The notes under the pieces: model-generated | The model's input: the letters and a program-made list of their open reading frames with translations, nothing else | What the model was told of the DNA's origin: nothing | Database searches by the model: none | Program-made: the position numbers and the translations under genes | Shown here: positions 1-11,732 of the stretch, in pieces | Numbering within the stretch: the first letter of the stretch is position 1 | Layout: the number at the start of each line of letters is the position of its first letter | From: Andrena cerasifolii | Taxonomy: Eukaryota; Arthropoda; Insecta; Hymenoptera; Andrenidae | DNA length: 64,000 bases | Direction: 5' to 3' | NCBI RefSeq assembly: GCF_050908995.1 | Contig: NC_135121.1 | Location: 4,898,001 to 4,962,000 of the forward strand

Positions 1-519
1 CGGTACGATCGATATCCAATTATCATTGCAAACGGAACGTTGAGGAGCATCGCTATCCGTCGGGGGAATAATTGAGTCGTGAACGTATGCAACGTCACGG
101 CAGGAGTAATGCTCGTCTAACTATACCCATTCGTGGCCACCGAAATTGCATCGTTTTAATTTTAAGCGAAGTACACGTATTTCGCCGGAGTCGTCGACAT
201 TCCACGAATCGTTTCGTGTCCCATGATAACCATTGCACGATGAGCATCGGATTCGATCGAATCAATGCCACAGTTAATGCAGCCGATGGATACTTACATT
301 TGAAATGCGAACCTTGAATAAATTCGAATGTTTTATAGGGTGAAACGTTCAAAAAATTTACGAAAATGTTTCACTGTGTTAATTAGTTCATAATACTTCA
401 ACAGGTTTATAAACATTTTGTTCTGTACGATGAAGGTAATGTAATTTTAATCATAAGTGCAATCTTGTAAATGGTTAATTAAAATTGATCTCGAAAAATT
501 TATATTTAAATATAGTATA
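1..519. other. Intergenic sequence, no feature recognised
   Basis: Both strands carry overlapping open frames of about 80 codons (72-317 plus, 95-352 minus), the mark of a locally stop-poor, CpG-bearing stretch and not of a gene. I see no domain, splice pattern or repeat here. Confidence 0.5.
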
Positions 520-527
520 GCATAATT

Positions 528-915
528 CAGCGAAGGCCAGCTCGAGCCATTTGGGAGCCCGGCCTCCATGATGTTTACTACAGCCGCACGGAAGGGGAGC
601 TCGAAAGCCAATGGTAACGTGGGCGCGTCACGGATAGGGAAACCTGTAGTAGTGTGCGGTGCAGCCTCATACCCGTACGATAGGCTTGAATGACTGGGAA
701 TCTTTGGGACCCCAGTGATCGCTGCCACTTGGGCTCCTAAGAGGGCCAGTCATTTCAGCCTATCGTACGGGTATGAGGCTGCACCGCACACTACTACAGG
801 TTTCCCTATCCGTGACGCGCCCACCTTACCATTGGCTTTCGAGCTCCCCTTCCGCGCGGCTATGGTAAACATCATGGAGACCGGGCTCCCAAATAGCCCG
901 ATATGGCCTTCGCTG
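528..915. mobile_element. Palindromic hAT-type MITE with perfect 8-bp TSD
   Basis: The two arms (528-697 and 746-915) are near-identical inverted copies around a spacer of about 48 bp. The termini are CAGCGAAGGCCA and its complement. The flanks 520-527 and 916-923 are both GCATAATT, a perfect 8-bp target-site duplication. A CA..TG terminus with an 8-bp TSD is the hAT signature. No transposase is present, so the element is non-autonomous and would form one long hairpin. The open frames at 447-728 (minus) and 715-921 (plus) encode nearly the same peptide only because they lie on the two arms. Confidence 0.9.
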
Positions 916-923
916 GCATAATT

Positions 924-1163
924 TGAAGAAAATGTCGAACGATTTCGAGAAACGTACTAAGGTCGTGTTCAGACATATTGGCTGATGAGTTCGGTTTCGC
1001 GAGCAGCGCGCTAGGAGAAATCAGCCACCACCACCTGATGATCGTAGATTGGCAGTTGAAGTTGCTGGGCCCCCAACGGGTATGGTGGGGTAACGGGAAC
1101 GCTGCTCGGATCTGCCCGAATGAAGCCGTGTGGCTGTTGTTTATTCTTAGTATAGTATGTGCG
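924..1163. other. Intergenic, nothing recognised
   Basis: Short mixed-composition stretch after the 528-915 element. I found no repeat partner elsewhere in the window and no coding signature. Confidence 0.4.
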
Positions 1164-1204
1164 TGAGTGCGGGGTGAGTGCGGGTTCGCGGTGTTCCTTG
1201 TGAG
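1164..1204 (+). repeat. Repeat terminus with CCTTGTGAGTC motif
   Basis: The segment reads GTGCGGGTTCGCGGTGTTCC followed by TTGTGAGTC. The same block recurs at 8121-8150. It is one of many instances of a shared terminal motif whose reverse complement is about TGACAAGGGAnnntnCC. It is probably the end of an otherwise lost element. Confidence 0.6.
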
Positions 1205-1208
1205 TCCC

Positions 1209-1284
1209 TATCTCTTCATTTCCCCGAAAAATAGGTCCCTCAGAACATTTGCCACCTGGGCCTTTTTTCTTAAATCCGCCACTG
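1209..1284 (-). repeat. Truncated copy of the 27558-28046 hAT-like element
   Basis: In reverse complement this matches the first 75 bp or so of the element at 27558, from CAGTGGCGGATTT onward, with scattered mismatches. Only the terminal part is present, so it is a fragment. Confidence 0.75.
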
Positions 1285-1825
1285 GTGTGGGGACAATTTT
1301 CTTCAAATTAGTTGACTCCTATTTCCTAACCAGTGGAATCAGAAGACAAGTACCATCAAGGGTCAGTATTGTTCTTGATCTGGCAAAAGTTTTGCTCGTC
1401 GCATGTAGTCCACACGTAGGCAATAAAATCATGAAGCGGGTAGATGTGTAACGAAAGGCTCTCACTACGCCTCGCCTCGGCTCATTTCATTCTTCCTATG
1501 CTTTTCTTATGCAGTTTGACAATTTTTCTCACACTACGCCTTGTACCACCTCGCTCAGCGCGACGCTGATCTGCGGATTTCCCCTCGAGAATATTTTGAG
1601 GAAGAGTGGCGAGGCGTAGTGTGAGTGGGTGCAAGCATAATTATGCACCCTGGATTGACGACTGCGCAGGAAGAGGTTCTCTGAACAACTGTCCAAACAT
1701 TTGAACCGAGGGCAAGCTGAAAACTTCAGGTAGGGCAAAATCGAGGCGACGCGAGTCTAGATGTAGGTACGTGAGAAAAGAAGTTGCACCGAGGCGAGAC
1801 GAGGCACACTGAGAGCCTACCTTAA
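1285..1825. other. CpG-rich intergenic stretch with a small hairpin
   Basis: It contains an inverted pair, CACACTACGCCT near 1532 and GGCGTAGTGTG near 1613, around a CTCGAGAA-containing loop. Similar words (CTCGAGAA, TAGTGTG) occur in the second hairpin of the element at 13390-13972, so this may be a decayed relative. No gene is recognised. Confidence 0.45.
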
Positions 1826-1945
1826 GGGGCTACCTAGTCAGGAGGCCAAAAAGAGGCGTATGTTTGTGAATTTTTTTGTAAAAGCGGAAGCATATTTTTT
1901 TACAGAACTTATTCTACTTAAAAGAGCAATGGTGACAAAGTGTGA
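1826..1945 (+). mobile_element. End of a TTAA-flanked repeat family
   Basis: TTAA at 1822-1825 is followed by GGGGCTACCTAGTCAGGAGG, then sequence homologous (inverted) to 9620-9739. Both copies begin right after TTAA, which is typical of piggyBac-class elements. The far end was not found, so the right boundary is approximate. Confidence 0.6.
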
Positions 1946-3320
1946 AACAGAAATGAGTTTCTAAAACGGTTGTCGTTAAATGAAAGGACGTGGACTCATG
2001 TTATATTTGCAGCCATTATGAGTTTGTTTTTCAGCTTGAAAAAAGTTATTCTAATTGGCCAAATCTTTCACATTGAAATAAAAAAAAAGAAAAATGAACT
2101 CCATGCGGTAAATGCTTTCCGGGAGAGAAATTCATAAATACACACCGGTTTCGCGTGAACAGTGACCGTCACAGTGGCGAATGTGTTAATTGTAATTTCG
2201 TTTCCTGCCGCACTGTCAGGGAAACACGTGGACATTTGTGGACGCACAGAAGGAAAAGTGTAGTCCATTTCTGAGTGACAAAGCGTTTTTAATATATTTT
2301 TTATGAAATTAATAAATAACGAGTTATTTCAGATGGCAGTTCTTATTGACTCACCCTGTACATTCATTTTCTTTTAAAGTCATGTTTCTCAAATGCGCAG
2401 CCAAGAATGGACTGGTATGCATCCTCGAAGTCCCCAAATACCTGGCTTATACAGAATGTCATAAATGCTATTATTTTATTGCACACTGAACATATGTATT
2501 TGAGGACTTCCTAAGTTTCCCTTCCTAAAGAAGTAGTGAAAGTTTCTTTTTGTATTTAAATTTTATTTAATCCTGTGATTTGTTTCGGTGATTTGCTAAG
2601 GGTGGATGTAGTAGTAAATGAACACGTACCAGTGAATAGACATTTTTTATTAAAATGAGTAAAATAATTTATTAAAATAAGCAACTAATTAATTAGAGAC
2701 TTCTTTTAATTTCTTGCTTCATATCCAAACAATTTTTACAGCACGTGGAATCAATCGCGCTGCAAACATAATTTTATAATAGTGTTCATTCATTATCCTT
2801 AAGTGTTCATTTATTGGTGGGTTTACCTACATTTCTTTGTGAATCTAAATTTCTTTAAACTAAATTTTAAGCCGATATTATAAACAAACGGCTGAGCTTT
2901 GGAGCCTAATTCTCTACAATACGATTTGAAGTAGTGTACACTACAAAATTGGGAAGTCCGGAAAAACTCCCATGGGGGCAATTTGACCGTCTTTACTTGT
3001 CCGAATCAGACTAATTGTAAGCGGTAATCGTCTATTGCGTCGAAAACGGTGTCAGCTGTTTCGCGCCAATCGTCACGGCGTCGTGAAGGGATCAGCTGGC
3101 CGGAGAGTCGAGAGCCGCATTCACCTCAATCCTTGGGGCCCCGCTTTTACGACCTTCTATGGGATGAAAGTAACTTCATGTTGCACTTCGTTCAACTCGT
3201 CTCAAAAAGGATATCATATTATAAATAAAAAGATGTAGCATTATATTTAAAAAAATTCAGTTCAGCTCTAAACCTGAACTGAACCTCCACCACTGCACCT
3301 ACAGAAAAATTATGTAGATA
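1946..3320. other. AT-rich intergenic region, nothing recognised
   Basis: Long AT-rich stretch. A CpG-richer patch near 3030-3170 keeps an open frame of about 67 codons but shows no recognisable protein family. No repeat partner was found in the window. Confidence 0.4.
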
Positions 3321-3546
3321 CTATTACCGCACAAAAAGAAGTCTCCTGGCAGGCGGTGCAGACCACCCGCACCGCTAGCTCCGTCTGAACCTCCGCCATT
3401 GTGGTAAGTAGATGTGGCCGAATCCGCTAATAATAAAAATACATGTACCCTGTCTTTATGAATTTGCACTAATCGGTGACAAAAACTAATCGTCACAGCG
3501 GTGGTCTGCACCGCCTGCCAGGAACCTTCTTTCTGTGCAGTAATAG
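3321..3546. repeat. Inverted repeat (foldback) with ~47-bp arms
   Basis: The left arm (3321-3367) and right arm (3499-3546) are inverted copies sharing the core CTGGCAGGCGGTGCAGACCA. The spacer is about 130 bp. I could not place outer termini or a target duplication, so the transposon class is open. Confidence 0.7.
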
Positions 3547-3691
3547 TACACCATGTGATGTCCTCCTCTGTACCAAAAAACTTTTGTGCGAACAATTCCT
3601 CCATATGTTTACCTTCCTGCTCATGAAACATTTAATCGTTCTAAGTTAACTCGGGCACACTGTATGTATATTCACATACACATACGGATAT

Positions 3692-4057
3692 CAGTGCCGT
3701 GTTATCGTTTTCAGAGGCCCTCTATGGGGCCCTCCATATGGGGCCCTCTAAATTATTCTAAATTAAACAAAATCAAAAATACCGCGCTAACATGCGAAGC
3801 GAATAAGTATGAAAACAATTAAATAAGTAAGATTAAACGTGTGGCGCATTCCACGAGAAAAAGGCCCCATTTTAAAATCTAAATTTTGGTGTACCTATTC
3901 GTTATTTTCTTTCTTTCACAGTTGGGGGGCCCATTTCCTATTCTTTTCTAGCTTTTACAACCCTATTTTTTATTAATTTCCCAATTTTTCAGGGGCCCCC
4001 TGAGCTACGGGGCCCTAAGGCGGCTGCCTCTTTCGCCTCTACGTTAAGACGGCACTG
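3692..4057. mobile_element. hAT-type non-autonomous element, TIR CAGTGCCGT
   Basis: The left end CAGTGCCGTGTTA and the inverted right end CAGTGCCGTCTTA bound the element. The flanks ACGGATAT (3684-3691) and GCGGATAT (4058-4065) agree at 7 of 8 positions, as expected of an aged 8-bp hAT target duplication. The interior is rich in GGGGCCC blocks and has no transposase. Confidence 0.8.
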
Positions 4058-5410
4058 GCGGATATACGTGTATATGTGCGGACACCTGGTTGGACCTAAG
4101 TCCCACTCGAAAAACCAAAAGCATCCATCCTGCCATTCAGTGAACGCGACACAGTAAACTCCTTGTTTCGGCGACTGAATCCAACAGCCACTGCCAGATA
4201 ACACAAACAAACACGTATAGAAGAAAGCTCGTCTTTCCATTGCTCTCGACGTGTCCGTACGTGAGCACGAATTTTCTTTGATGGACCGACATCTTTCGCA
4301 TGCCTCGAAACGACGTCCACACCGACAACGAATTATCTTTCCTGGATCGATAGCCGTGCGGCGAACAGCCCAAGGCGTGCGGCGAACGGTCCCGAGGCAC
4401 TTCGCATGCCTCGGAACGACGTCCATACTTCGGCCACTTATTCGGCCTCGGCTTGCCTCGTTCGTGTTTGCGCTCAAGTCTGTACGCGGCCTTACAAACC
4501 CAATGGAAGACAGTATCGCCGCGATATTCCCGATATTACTATTTAGTCACAAAGCCACAAACCAAGGGACTGTTCAAAGCGTTGCGCAACTTATTGGTTT
4601 CAACCTTGATCGCAGCGGACCCGGCACTACCATGTCCTGCACATACCAGCTTCTGTGCGCCGCCTGACCACAACATTCGCCACGACGATTTCTCGTCAGT
4701 ACGTCGACAATCGATCCCTGCGAGAATACAGAGCAAGGGATTAATCGTCACAGACGAAGAACGGAATTTCTGACTGAGTTACGATGCAAACGTATTCGTT
4801 CCATTACATCGAAATTGGAGCTTCAGAGCTCTTGTCACGCCTACCTGAGCAATTTTTACGTTCAGTGCACAGTGCTTTAAGGTATAAATTTGTATCAAGC
4901 AGCGGCATACACTACAGAGAGCATTGACTTTGAATAAAACCGAGAAGAGATTGCAAAGAGAACTGAAATGAAAATGCATTTCCCTCAGGGGATATGCGGC
5001 AGAGTGGAACTTAGAAGACACGTAGGGACTTCGAATGTACAGGGTGATTCACCTACTTTAATGACCTCATATAACTCGTATCCTATTCCATATTGTATAA
5101 CAGTTGTTACGTACAAGATCACATTTTCTCGTGCAAAATTATATTGAAAATATATAGTAAAATTTGTTCATACGAGACATTTTTTAAACTTTAAACCAAG
5201 GTGTGCCGAAATTTTTTTTTTTTGCACAAAAATGAGTACGTGACAATTTATAATAGTGGATGAGGTGGCGGCAGGTGTAATTACGAATAGAATTATGTTT
5301 GAATTTTTACAGTCGGTCCAGAATTAAATTTTTTACAGTGGCGATGGTGCGCAAAAATCGTGTTTAGAGTATAACGTACTTAAAGTTTTTTTCTTATTCT
5401 TTAATTAATT
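4058..5410. other. Intergenic region with a short direct repeat
   Basis: A 27-bp unit containing TTCGCATGCCTCG occurs at 4295-4321 and again at 4401-4427 with two differences. Several overlapping frames of 70-160 codons on both strands (3989-4773) have no recognisable domain and look like a stop-poor CpG-rich patch. After about 5040 the sequence turns AT-rich and looks repeat-derived (GTGATTCACC near 5043). Confidence 0.4.
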
Positions 5411-5439
5411 TTAAACCCCAGACTCTCCTTGTCAGTGGA

Positions 5440-5787
5440 AAATTAATTCTTTAATAATGTTAGGATTAATGTTTTCGCAAACGCGTGTACGTGTATGTTT
5501 ATAAACTTGTTTTAAACGCGCAGAAAAAATCTGGAGAGAAAATAACACATTTATGACTAATTTATCCGAGAAGCTAAATGGAAAAGAAAACCAATCGGAA
5601 GTCTCTAAAAATTAATTCTTAATTTTTTAAATGAATTTACATTTTTCGATATCTGAATGTGCATAATTATCATTCTTATATTACATACATTTATTACGTC
5701 ACCAAAATTTGTAAATATATTCTATCGTTAAAGAACAAATTAAGGAAGCTCATTTTACCCCGAGGTTCACTTTACCCCGGTCTCCCC
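5440..5787 (-). mobile_element. Truncated TA-type element, same family as 16618-17464
   Basis: In reverse complement this matches about the first 350 bp of the element at 16618. It ends in the same terminus (CCCGGTCTCCCC) followed by TA at 5788-5789. The other end is lost. A CTCCTTGTCAG motif lies just upstream at 5425-5435. Confidence 0.8.
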
Positions 5788-5789
5788 TA

Positions 5790-7046
5790 TGTGCGAGCAA
5801 TGCGCATTTGGCTGTGGTTACAGTTCAGATGTATTCGCACGATCTTAGATTTGTCTTTAATTGCGTGCGAATCAAGTTCGCCCGAATATAGTTCCACGAT
5901 AGCAGAGTCTGCAAAATATTTGCTTTTCGTCAGCCTCTGTGTATTCCACCCTTTCTCGGCAACGGCGCGTAGAAGGGGAACGAGCGCACGAGGTCCCCAC
6001 TCGTAGACCTCTGCTCCGCAGTAATGATTTAATGGACATGACAAAACCTCAGTTCGGACGACCTGACTTTCTATCCCCACTCACTAGGGATATCCCCCAC
6101 AGAACCGTGAAGCACAACCAACCGCCGGCCGATGCCATGTTTCTAAGCCATCGGTTGGAATGTAAAACCTACAGAATATGCTAATTGTAAGATGAATTAT
6201 CCAGTAAAGAGAATTTAAATTCCTATATTTTGGGTTCTATTCTTATACAAATATTTCTCATATATTAATGAGATTTTGCTGATGAAAATAAGATCAAACA
6301 CGACCCAGTTTGGATAACTTTGCGTTACTTTAATATTAATGACTTTTCTTGGCATCCGCTTTCTTTTTTGATACATGACAAAGAATTGCTGTGTATATTT
6401 AAAATAATTAAACTGCAGTATTTCTTCTTTACATGATACGTGCTTGAATTTGGTCAGCATATAACATGCACCCTAGAAGGTAACAGTAAAAAAACAATAT
6501 CACTTATGTGTTTGAAAAAATGGTTAGTAAAAATTTATCAACCACACTGAATTTTATTAGCGCAGACGATTTTTTTTTCGATTATTATTTTAAAAGATAC
6601 GATGATCAAGTTCGGTTGTTTAAATGGAACTATTTTTTTTGAAGAGGTGAGTTGATAGTGCGTTCCAAGACAAATTCTATTTATGGGAGTGAGCAGTGCC
6701 TAAGATTTTTAGGAGGAATATATAATCTAAAGGGTTGTAAAATTTGAGGATACTTAATAACGTGATTAATAATCTTAAAACTAAAAAATTAATCTGCTAA
6801 GAATCTACGTCTTTCAAGCGTAGGAGCTTATCCCGAAGTGTACGAATTAAATTATGGGTCAAAATCCACTCCGCATCCAATGTGTTGTTAAAATATCCGC
6901 CAGGCAAGGGTTGTATAAATTACTTCATATGGTTTTATATTTTCGTATCTATACATCTCATATTATACATCTATCTTAATTTATATTCGGTGCTTACAAA
7001 ACATTCCAGCTACACCAAGCTATCACACTGCACCATACAGTTGACT
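5790..7046. other. Intergenic region, nothing recognised
   Basis: 5790-6180 is GC-richer with overlapping open frames on both strands (about 80-115 codons). No domain or splice-flanked exon could be argued. The rest is AT-rich with no repeat partner seen. Confidence 0.4.
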
Positions 7047-7054
7047 ACCTAAAA

Positions 7055-7629
7055 CAGTGATGAGCAACCCGCGGCTCGCGGGCCGCATTTGGCCCGCCAG
7101 CCGCTGACCTACTGCCCGCCTGAACAATGGCATATATCTTTTGAACTGTAGAAGATATCGGAATGAATTTTGCGCCAAAAAATAGGATAAAGTTATCCCT
7201 TTCTAATGTTGTATAATTTTATATTTTTTACGTTTATTTATTTATTCATTTCAGTTAACTTAATTATGATAAAAAAATTGAAAACTGTATATTTGGTACT
7301 TTATTTAATGCCCTTTTAAGTGGTTTCTAATACAATTGTTTAATCGTTCATCATTGAGCCGATTACGACGATCATTTTTCTAAATTTTCATACATATACC
7401 TGTTTGTATTATAATATGAAGTATATATTACTGTGTATATATTACTAATAAACAGGAACATCAAATATAAAAAATAACGTTTTATTGTAAATCAATGTCA
7501 GGAATAACAAATTTACCCCATAAATTAAAACTCTTCGATTAGTTATATTTATGTATTTAACATTCCGGCCCGCATAGTGTAGTAGGTTTCCACTTGTGGC
7601 CCACTTCGGACAAAACGTTGCTCACCACA
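7055..7629. mobile_element. hAT-type non-autonomous element, TIR CAGTGATGAGCAAC
   Basis: The left terminus CAGTGATGAGCAACCCG is matched inverted at the right (GTTGCTCACCACA). The flanks 7047-7054 (ACCTAAAA) and 7630-7637 (ACCTAAGA) agree at 7 of 8. The left end has the GGCTCGCGGGCCGC block seen in several hAT families. The interior is AT-rich with no transposase. Confidence 0.8.
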
Positions 7630-7639
7630 ACCTAAGACA

Positions 7640-7780
7640 TATTCGGGCGGCTCGAAACATTCGAGTTACCCGAAATATAAGAGCTGTTCGAAAAAATCGA
7701 GCTACCCGAAACCGTTCGGGTCTCGGCTCGGAGAACCGAGCCCCGTTCGGTGCGAACATCAAGTTACATGAATGCTTCGA
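7640..7780. repeat. Degenerate CCCGAA/TTCGAGC cryptic repeat
   Basis: Short words such as TCGAGCTACCCGAA and GGCTCG recur irregularly. The same style is seen at 48722-48880 and 49075-49240, and a more decayed version at 16290-16520. It is low-complexity and non-coding, and it creates chance open frames. Confidence 0.55.
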
Positions 7781-8791
7781 GTATCGAAACAGCTCTAATA
7801 GAAGGTCCAGAGGCGCACCCGCTGAAGCGTTAATATTCGGTGAAAAGTGTTTAAAAAATAAAATACCTGACGAAAAGAAACTTTTTTCAAAATTTTCTTA
7901 ACGGAAGTTTGTAGCGCTTATTGCACCACTACACTTTTGTTTGAAACATTTTTTTCTGACTCTTCTACTTTAGGAGATATACGTGAAAAAGTGGGAGTGT
8001 CTGTTTGACTTTGAGGTTAGTTTTCACATCCTCAAACGGCACCCGGCAGGGCACGAATGTAGCAGTTGTTCTTGACTTGTGTCACTCTATAAACCCACAA
8101 AGTTGCGATCCAATCGATGAGTGCGGGTTCGCGGTGTTCCCTTGTCAGTCACGTTCACTCTCACCCCTTCTCACTCGCGATCCTTTCCTTCGACTGTGAC
8201 TATTGGAAAAACATAAAAGCGCGTTGGTGACGGCTTGAATAAATAACAGCTCGAAATTTATGAGGTGCCAGTACATAGAGAACCATCCGCGTCCCGTGTT
8301 CTGATCCGGTTCCGAGTTCGAAACAAGAATCGAAGTATATTTCTGTATCAGAAACCACACCGTTTCCGGGAACCTCAATACCACTATCGAGCGACCGATT
8401 CGACTGGGTAGCGCACCAGACCGAACTGCGGCAACCGAACCAGACCGGATATAGTCGGATAACAACGAAGGCCGTTTGTCCACGACGCGTCGCTTCATAG
8501 ACACGTTTAAGTCGGTCGGGTCCAGAATCCAGATCGAAATGCGTACACGTTGAGCAGGGTTGAGCGCGCCTGCATATTCTAAAGCCGGATCCCGATCTGA
8601 ATGCGTAAGTATACGTTGAGTAAGGCTGAGCGCGCACGTTTATTCCAATGGGGATGTGTCAAACTGGGTCTAGGCTCGAATGCGTCTACGCCAGAATGGG
8701 CGACCGTGAACGTACATGGTAGTGTGGACGTGTTATCCGTGGTTGCTAAACGTATACGACCCGGTTCGCGAATTCCGGTGAAGGCACGTGG
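7781..8791. other. Intergenic region with one repeat terminus
   Basis: Overlapping frames of 119-145 codons lie on the minus strand (8145-8637), but no family is recognised. The block at 8121-8150 duplicates the repeat terminus at 1164-1204 and ends in CCCTTGTCAGTC. Confidence 0.4.
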
Positions 8792-9233
8792 CCTGACAAG
8801 GGATGATCCCGAACCCGAAAATTCAAAAAATTCTGAAACTTTGTTAATATGTAGGGGATTTCCTCCTGATTACAACGCAATTTTTGCTTGTCGCCCAAAT
8901 TCACTCGAAGCGGGTGAAATTAACCCCTGGAAATTCGGCTATTTTCCGATTTTGGGTTATAACTCGCGAACTGTAAGAGATAGAAAAAAAGTTTCAAGAC
9001 AAAAGTTATTTCTTTTAATTAGATCTAGCATTTGGTAAAAAATTATTTTACAGTTCCCAAGTTATCACACAAAATTGGAAAATAACCGAATTTTCACGGG
9101 CCAATTACACCCCGTTAGAGTGAATTTGGGCAGTAAACAAAAATTGCGTCGTAATTAGGAGGAAATTCCCCATATATTCACAAAGGTTCAGAATTTTTTG
9201 AATTTCCGGGTTCAGGATGTTCCCTTGTGAGTC
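8792..9233. mobile_element. Foldback element with ACAAGGG termini
   Basis: Two inverted arms of roughly 200 bp each (8792-9000 and 9025-9233) surround a short AT-rich centre. The left end reads CTGACAAGGGATGATCCCG and the right end, inverted, GACTCACAAGGGAACATCC. A second, shorter copy lies at 19211-19540. No target duplication could be fixed. The element has no coding capacity. Confidence 0.8.
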
Positions 9234-9261
9234 GTCCGTTGTCAGTTTTCCTCAGGGATCG

Positions 9262-9350
9262 GCGGGCTTAAGCTACCGCTGATGGAGGGGGAAACACCTA
9301 CAAGAGCGGTGGTTATGCGTGCGCCTGCGTCAGTCACGTACGTATAATTT
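9262..9350 (+). repeat. Repeat fragment related to 23162-23292
   Basis: Blocks GATGGAGGGGGAAAC and TGCGTCAGTCACG match the reverse complement of 23200-23290 in order, with mismatches. It is a fragment of the same short foldback family. Confidence 0.6.
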
Positions 9351-9559
9351 TTTCGTGCAAAAATCACGCGAAAAAAAAATCACGATTTCAACTTTAAATA
9401 GCCGCCATTTTGTTTTAAATTAATATTTCGGAAAATTCTCTCCGTCAACCTGAGGATACATTAATATACTAACGAAATCTTTTCCTGTTTTTTTATTTTA
9501 GATAATCTGGTTCCGAATGGTAGTGCTCACCGCAAAAGCAAATTTTAAAAACTGCTTCT

Positions 9560-9739
9560 TGGATGTCGGTGGTTAGTTTATGATAAACATAAATATTTTT
9601 CTACGAAAAAATTACCTAATGCTCTCTAAATGTTGCTCTTTTAAGCGCAAAAAGTTCTGCAAGAATATATGCTTCCGCTTTTTAAAAAAAAAATCACAAA
9701 CATTCGCCTCTTTTCGGCTGCCTGACTAGGTATAACCCC
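9560..9739 (-). mobile_element. TTAA-type repeat abutting the Harbinger remnant
   Basis: In reverse complement it starts GGGGTTATACCTAGTCAGG directly after TTAA (9740-9743) and follows the copy at 1826-1945 for about 120 bp. The coding sequence of the Harbinger remnant stops being recognisable exactly at this TTAA, so the repeat seems to have inserted into the transposase. The far end was not located, so 9560 is approximate. Confidence 0.6.
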
Positions 9740-9743
9740 TTAA

Positions 9744-10274
9744 TAGCATGGGTATTCTGAGCACCCTCAAAACCATCGATAAACTGGCCAATGCATTTTC
9801 AACTACTCTCCACCCCTTGCAGTGTCGATAATTATAAATCCTCTCCATCGACCCCTTTTTGTGGTTGTCTGCATATGGCTTCATAACGTTATTATGTAAC
9901 GCAAACGTCTCGTCTGCCAGCGAAACGTATGTCTCTTCCATACGTCTGCCAGGAAGGGGTGTCATTTGTGGAAAGCCCAGAGTCTCATTTACAATCTTCG
10001 CGTGCAGTGTTGTTTTCTTAAATATCCCATCATCAGATATACTTGGCCCTGCCACCCGACGTCAGCAAACATAAAATTATACTTTGCACCTATTTTTGCG
10101 GATGGTACAATACTGTGGAACTCTTTATACTTATAATATTCGCTTCCCCCCTTTATGGGCGCTTGAAATGTGCATAATGTGCTTCCCATCTGTGGCGCCA
10201 ATGGCGTGAGGAAAATTCCAATCTTTATTGAAACTACTTTCAAACACACGCCACTCTTCGGTCGTGCCTGGCAT
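9744..10274 (-). pseudogene. PIF/Harbinger (HARBI1-like) DDE transposase remnant
   Basis: This is a degraded piece of a PIF/Harbinger transposase, a nuclease-fold DDE enzyme of cut-and-paste DNA transposons. Conceptual translation in shifting frames gives NFPHAIGATDGKHIM (first catalytic Asp in DGK), GGSEYYKYKEFHSIV, a FADVG..G block, SDDGIFKKT, LADETFALH and RVVENA (the terminal Glu region). Their order and spacing match the family. There are at least two frameshifts, near 10170 and near 10040. A TTGCAG acceptor-like hexamer precedes the ATG at 10274, so this may have been an internal exon. The N-terminal part is absent, and the 3' side is cut at the TTAA (9740-9743). It is clearly non-functional. 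The family call rests on remembered motifs; a protein search would settle it. Confidence 0.85.
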
Positions 10275-10280
10275 CTGCAA

Positions 10281-11732
10281 TTAATAATTAAATACTAACA
10301 TTTATAATTACTTTAATCAATACTAACATTTATCATTATTCTTATCAATTATTTAGAAAATTCATCATCATCATGCAAACTTTAGTAAGTTATGAACGAC
10401 TTTCTTTTAACAGTCCTTTCAAGATCGGGATCTATAATCCGGACACCACTTCATGCGGTTGGATCATCACGGAGAACAAGAAGAACGGGGTGTGAAAATG
10501 CGTGGTTGGGGCAGATGTATAATATATTTTGAACTGCCGAACGAAAAGATGACTGCATGAGTTTCGCGGGTAATATAAACATTAGAAATCGTGGATTAAA
10601 CCGGTGATATCAACTACATCTGATCCACAGAATTAATAATCTTATGTTTGCAGAGGAAATGGGAACAAAAAATACAGAGTATAAATGAACTATTTCTTTA
10701 ACAAATATGGCAATGGTGATTGATTGCACTGAAAGTCGAAAGTAACATAATATGTATATGTAGTAGGGTGGCAAATTTGAAGTAAATCGGTTGAATAGTT
10801 TTGAGTAGGTAATCGTGGGAAACATGTTTGAAAATCAAGATTTTGAGACAAATGCATTTTTCTATATCTTCGATATCTTTTGCGAATTTTGGTGCCAAAT
10901 TTTCAGGAAACATTCATGACATATCAAACTGAAAATATGGATTTTTTTCTATCTTTTTGGCATATCACCTGGGAACCTCTCCTTGTCAGAGTTCCTTATT
11001 AGAATCGAATCATTATTCGAACGTCCAGCATAAAATAAACCCACAGAGATACATCTTTACCGCTCGAGGTGTATCACATGATAAAGTTACGAAGCTAAAC
11101 TAACATTCCTAGTGGCTCGCGGTGATAACTAGGCACCGGTTCATCCGCTACTAACAAACTCTAAAATTACCACAAATCCTCGGCTTCGCAGCCGCCAATC
11201 TCATTGTCCTCAGCCTCGGCTCGTAACAAGGAGTAATCACTCGCTGTCTCGATTCGCTTAAAATTTTATCCATTATTGCCGGGGGCAATTGCGGAGGCCA
11301 GCCATATATATACGGTGCCTGTGTTACTATTTAACTGAACAAGTTGAGGTTATTTCATTCAACGGGTACAACTAAAAGCGCGATTTGCCATCAGTTACTA
11401 ACTCTACATACAATATCCAACTCACTATTGGAGCTTTTACTTGATATTCCTCTTATCTATACTATTATACCTATTTGAAGTGGCATACTTTGAAATGCGT
11501 TTTCTCAGTAAATATGAACTGCACCCACGTTCCACATGTATGTTACATCACTTTGTTCGTCTTGACAAGCGGAAGGTTTCAACGTTTTTATGTTTTTAAC
11601 TAATCTATCTATATACATATATAAAATCCAAATACCACTCACTCACTCCAACACTTATCACGATTTCTGTGGGACCACTGATCATATGGCCATGAAAACT
11701 ACTTAGGTTGATTCCTGTTAGCCGGTATGTGC
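10281..11732. other. AT-rich intergenic region with repeat-like ends
   Basis: No coding family is recognised. CTCCTTGTCAG at 10979-10989 is another instance of the shared terminal motif. 11605-11700 (ACTCACTCACTCC next to a TATATA run) resembles the ends of a common insect repeat. A CpG-rich patch at 11100-11300 has no partner here. Confidence 0.4.

Noticed and set aside
447..921. Two open frames (447-728 minus, 715-921 plus) with almost the same peptide
   Set aside because: They are the two arms of one palindromic transposon, so the match is structural.
3989..4773. Overlapping frames up to 162 codons
   Set aside because: Open on both strands with no domain; best explained by a stop-poor CpG-rich patch.
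8145..9038. Frames of 119-145 codons on both strands
   Set aside because: No recognisable family; the plus frame runs into the foldback element at 8792.
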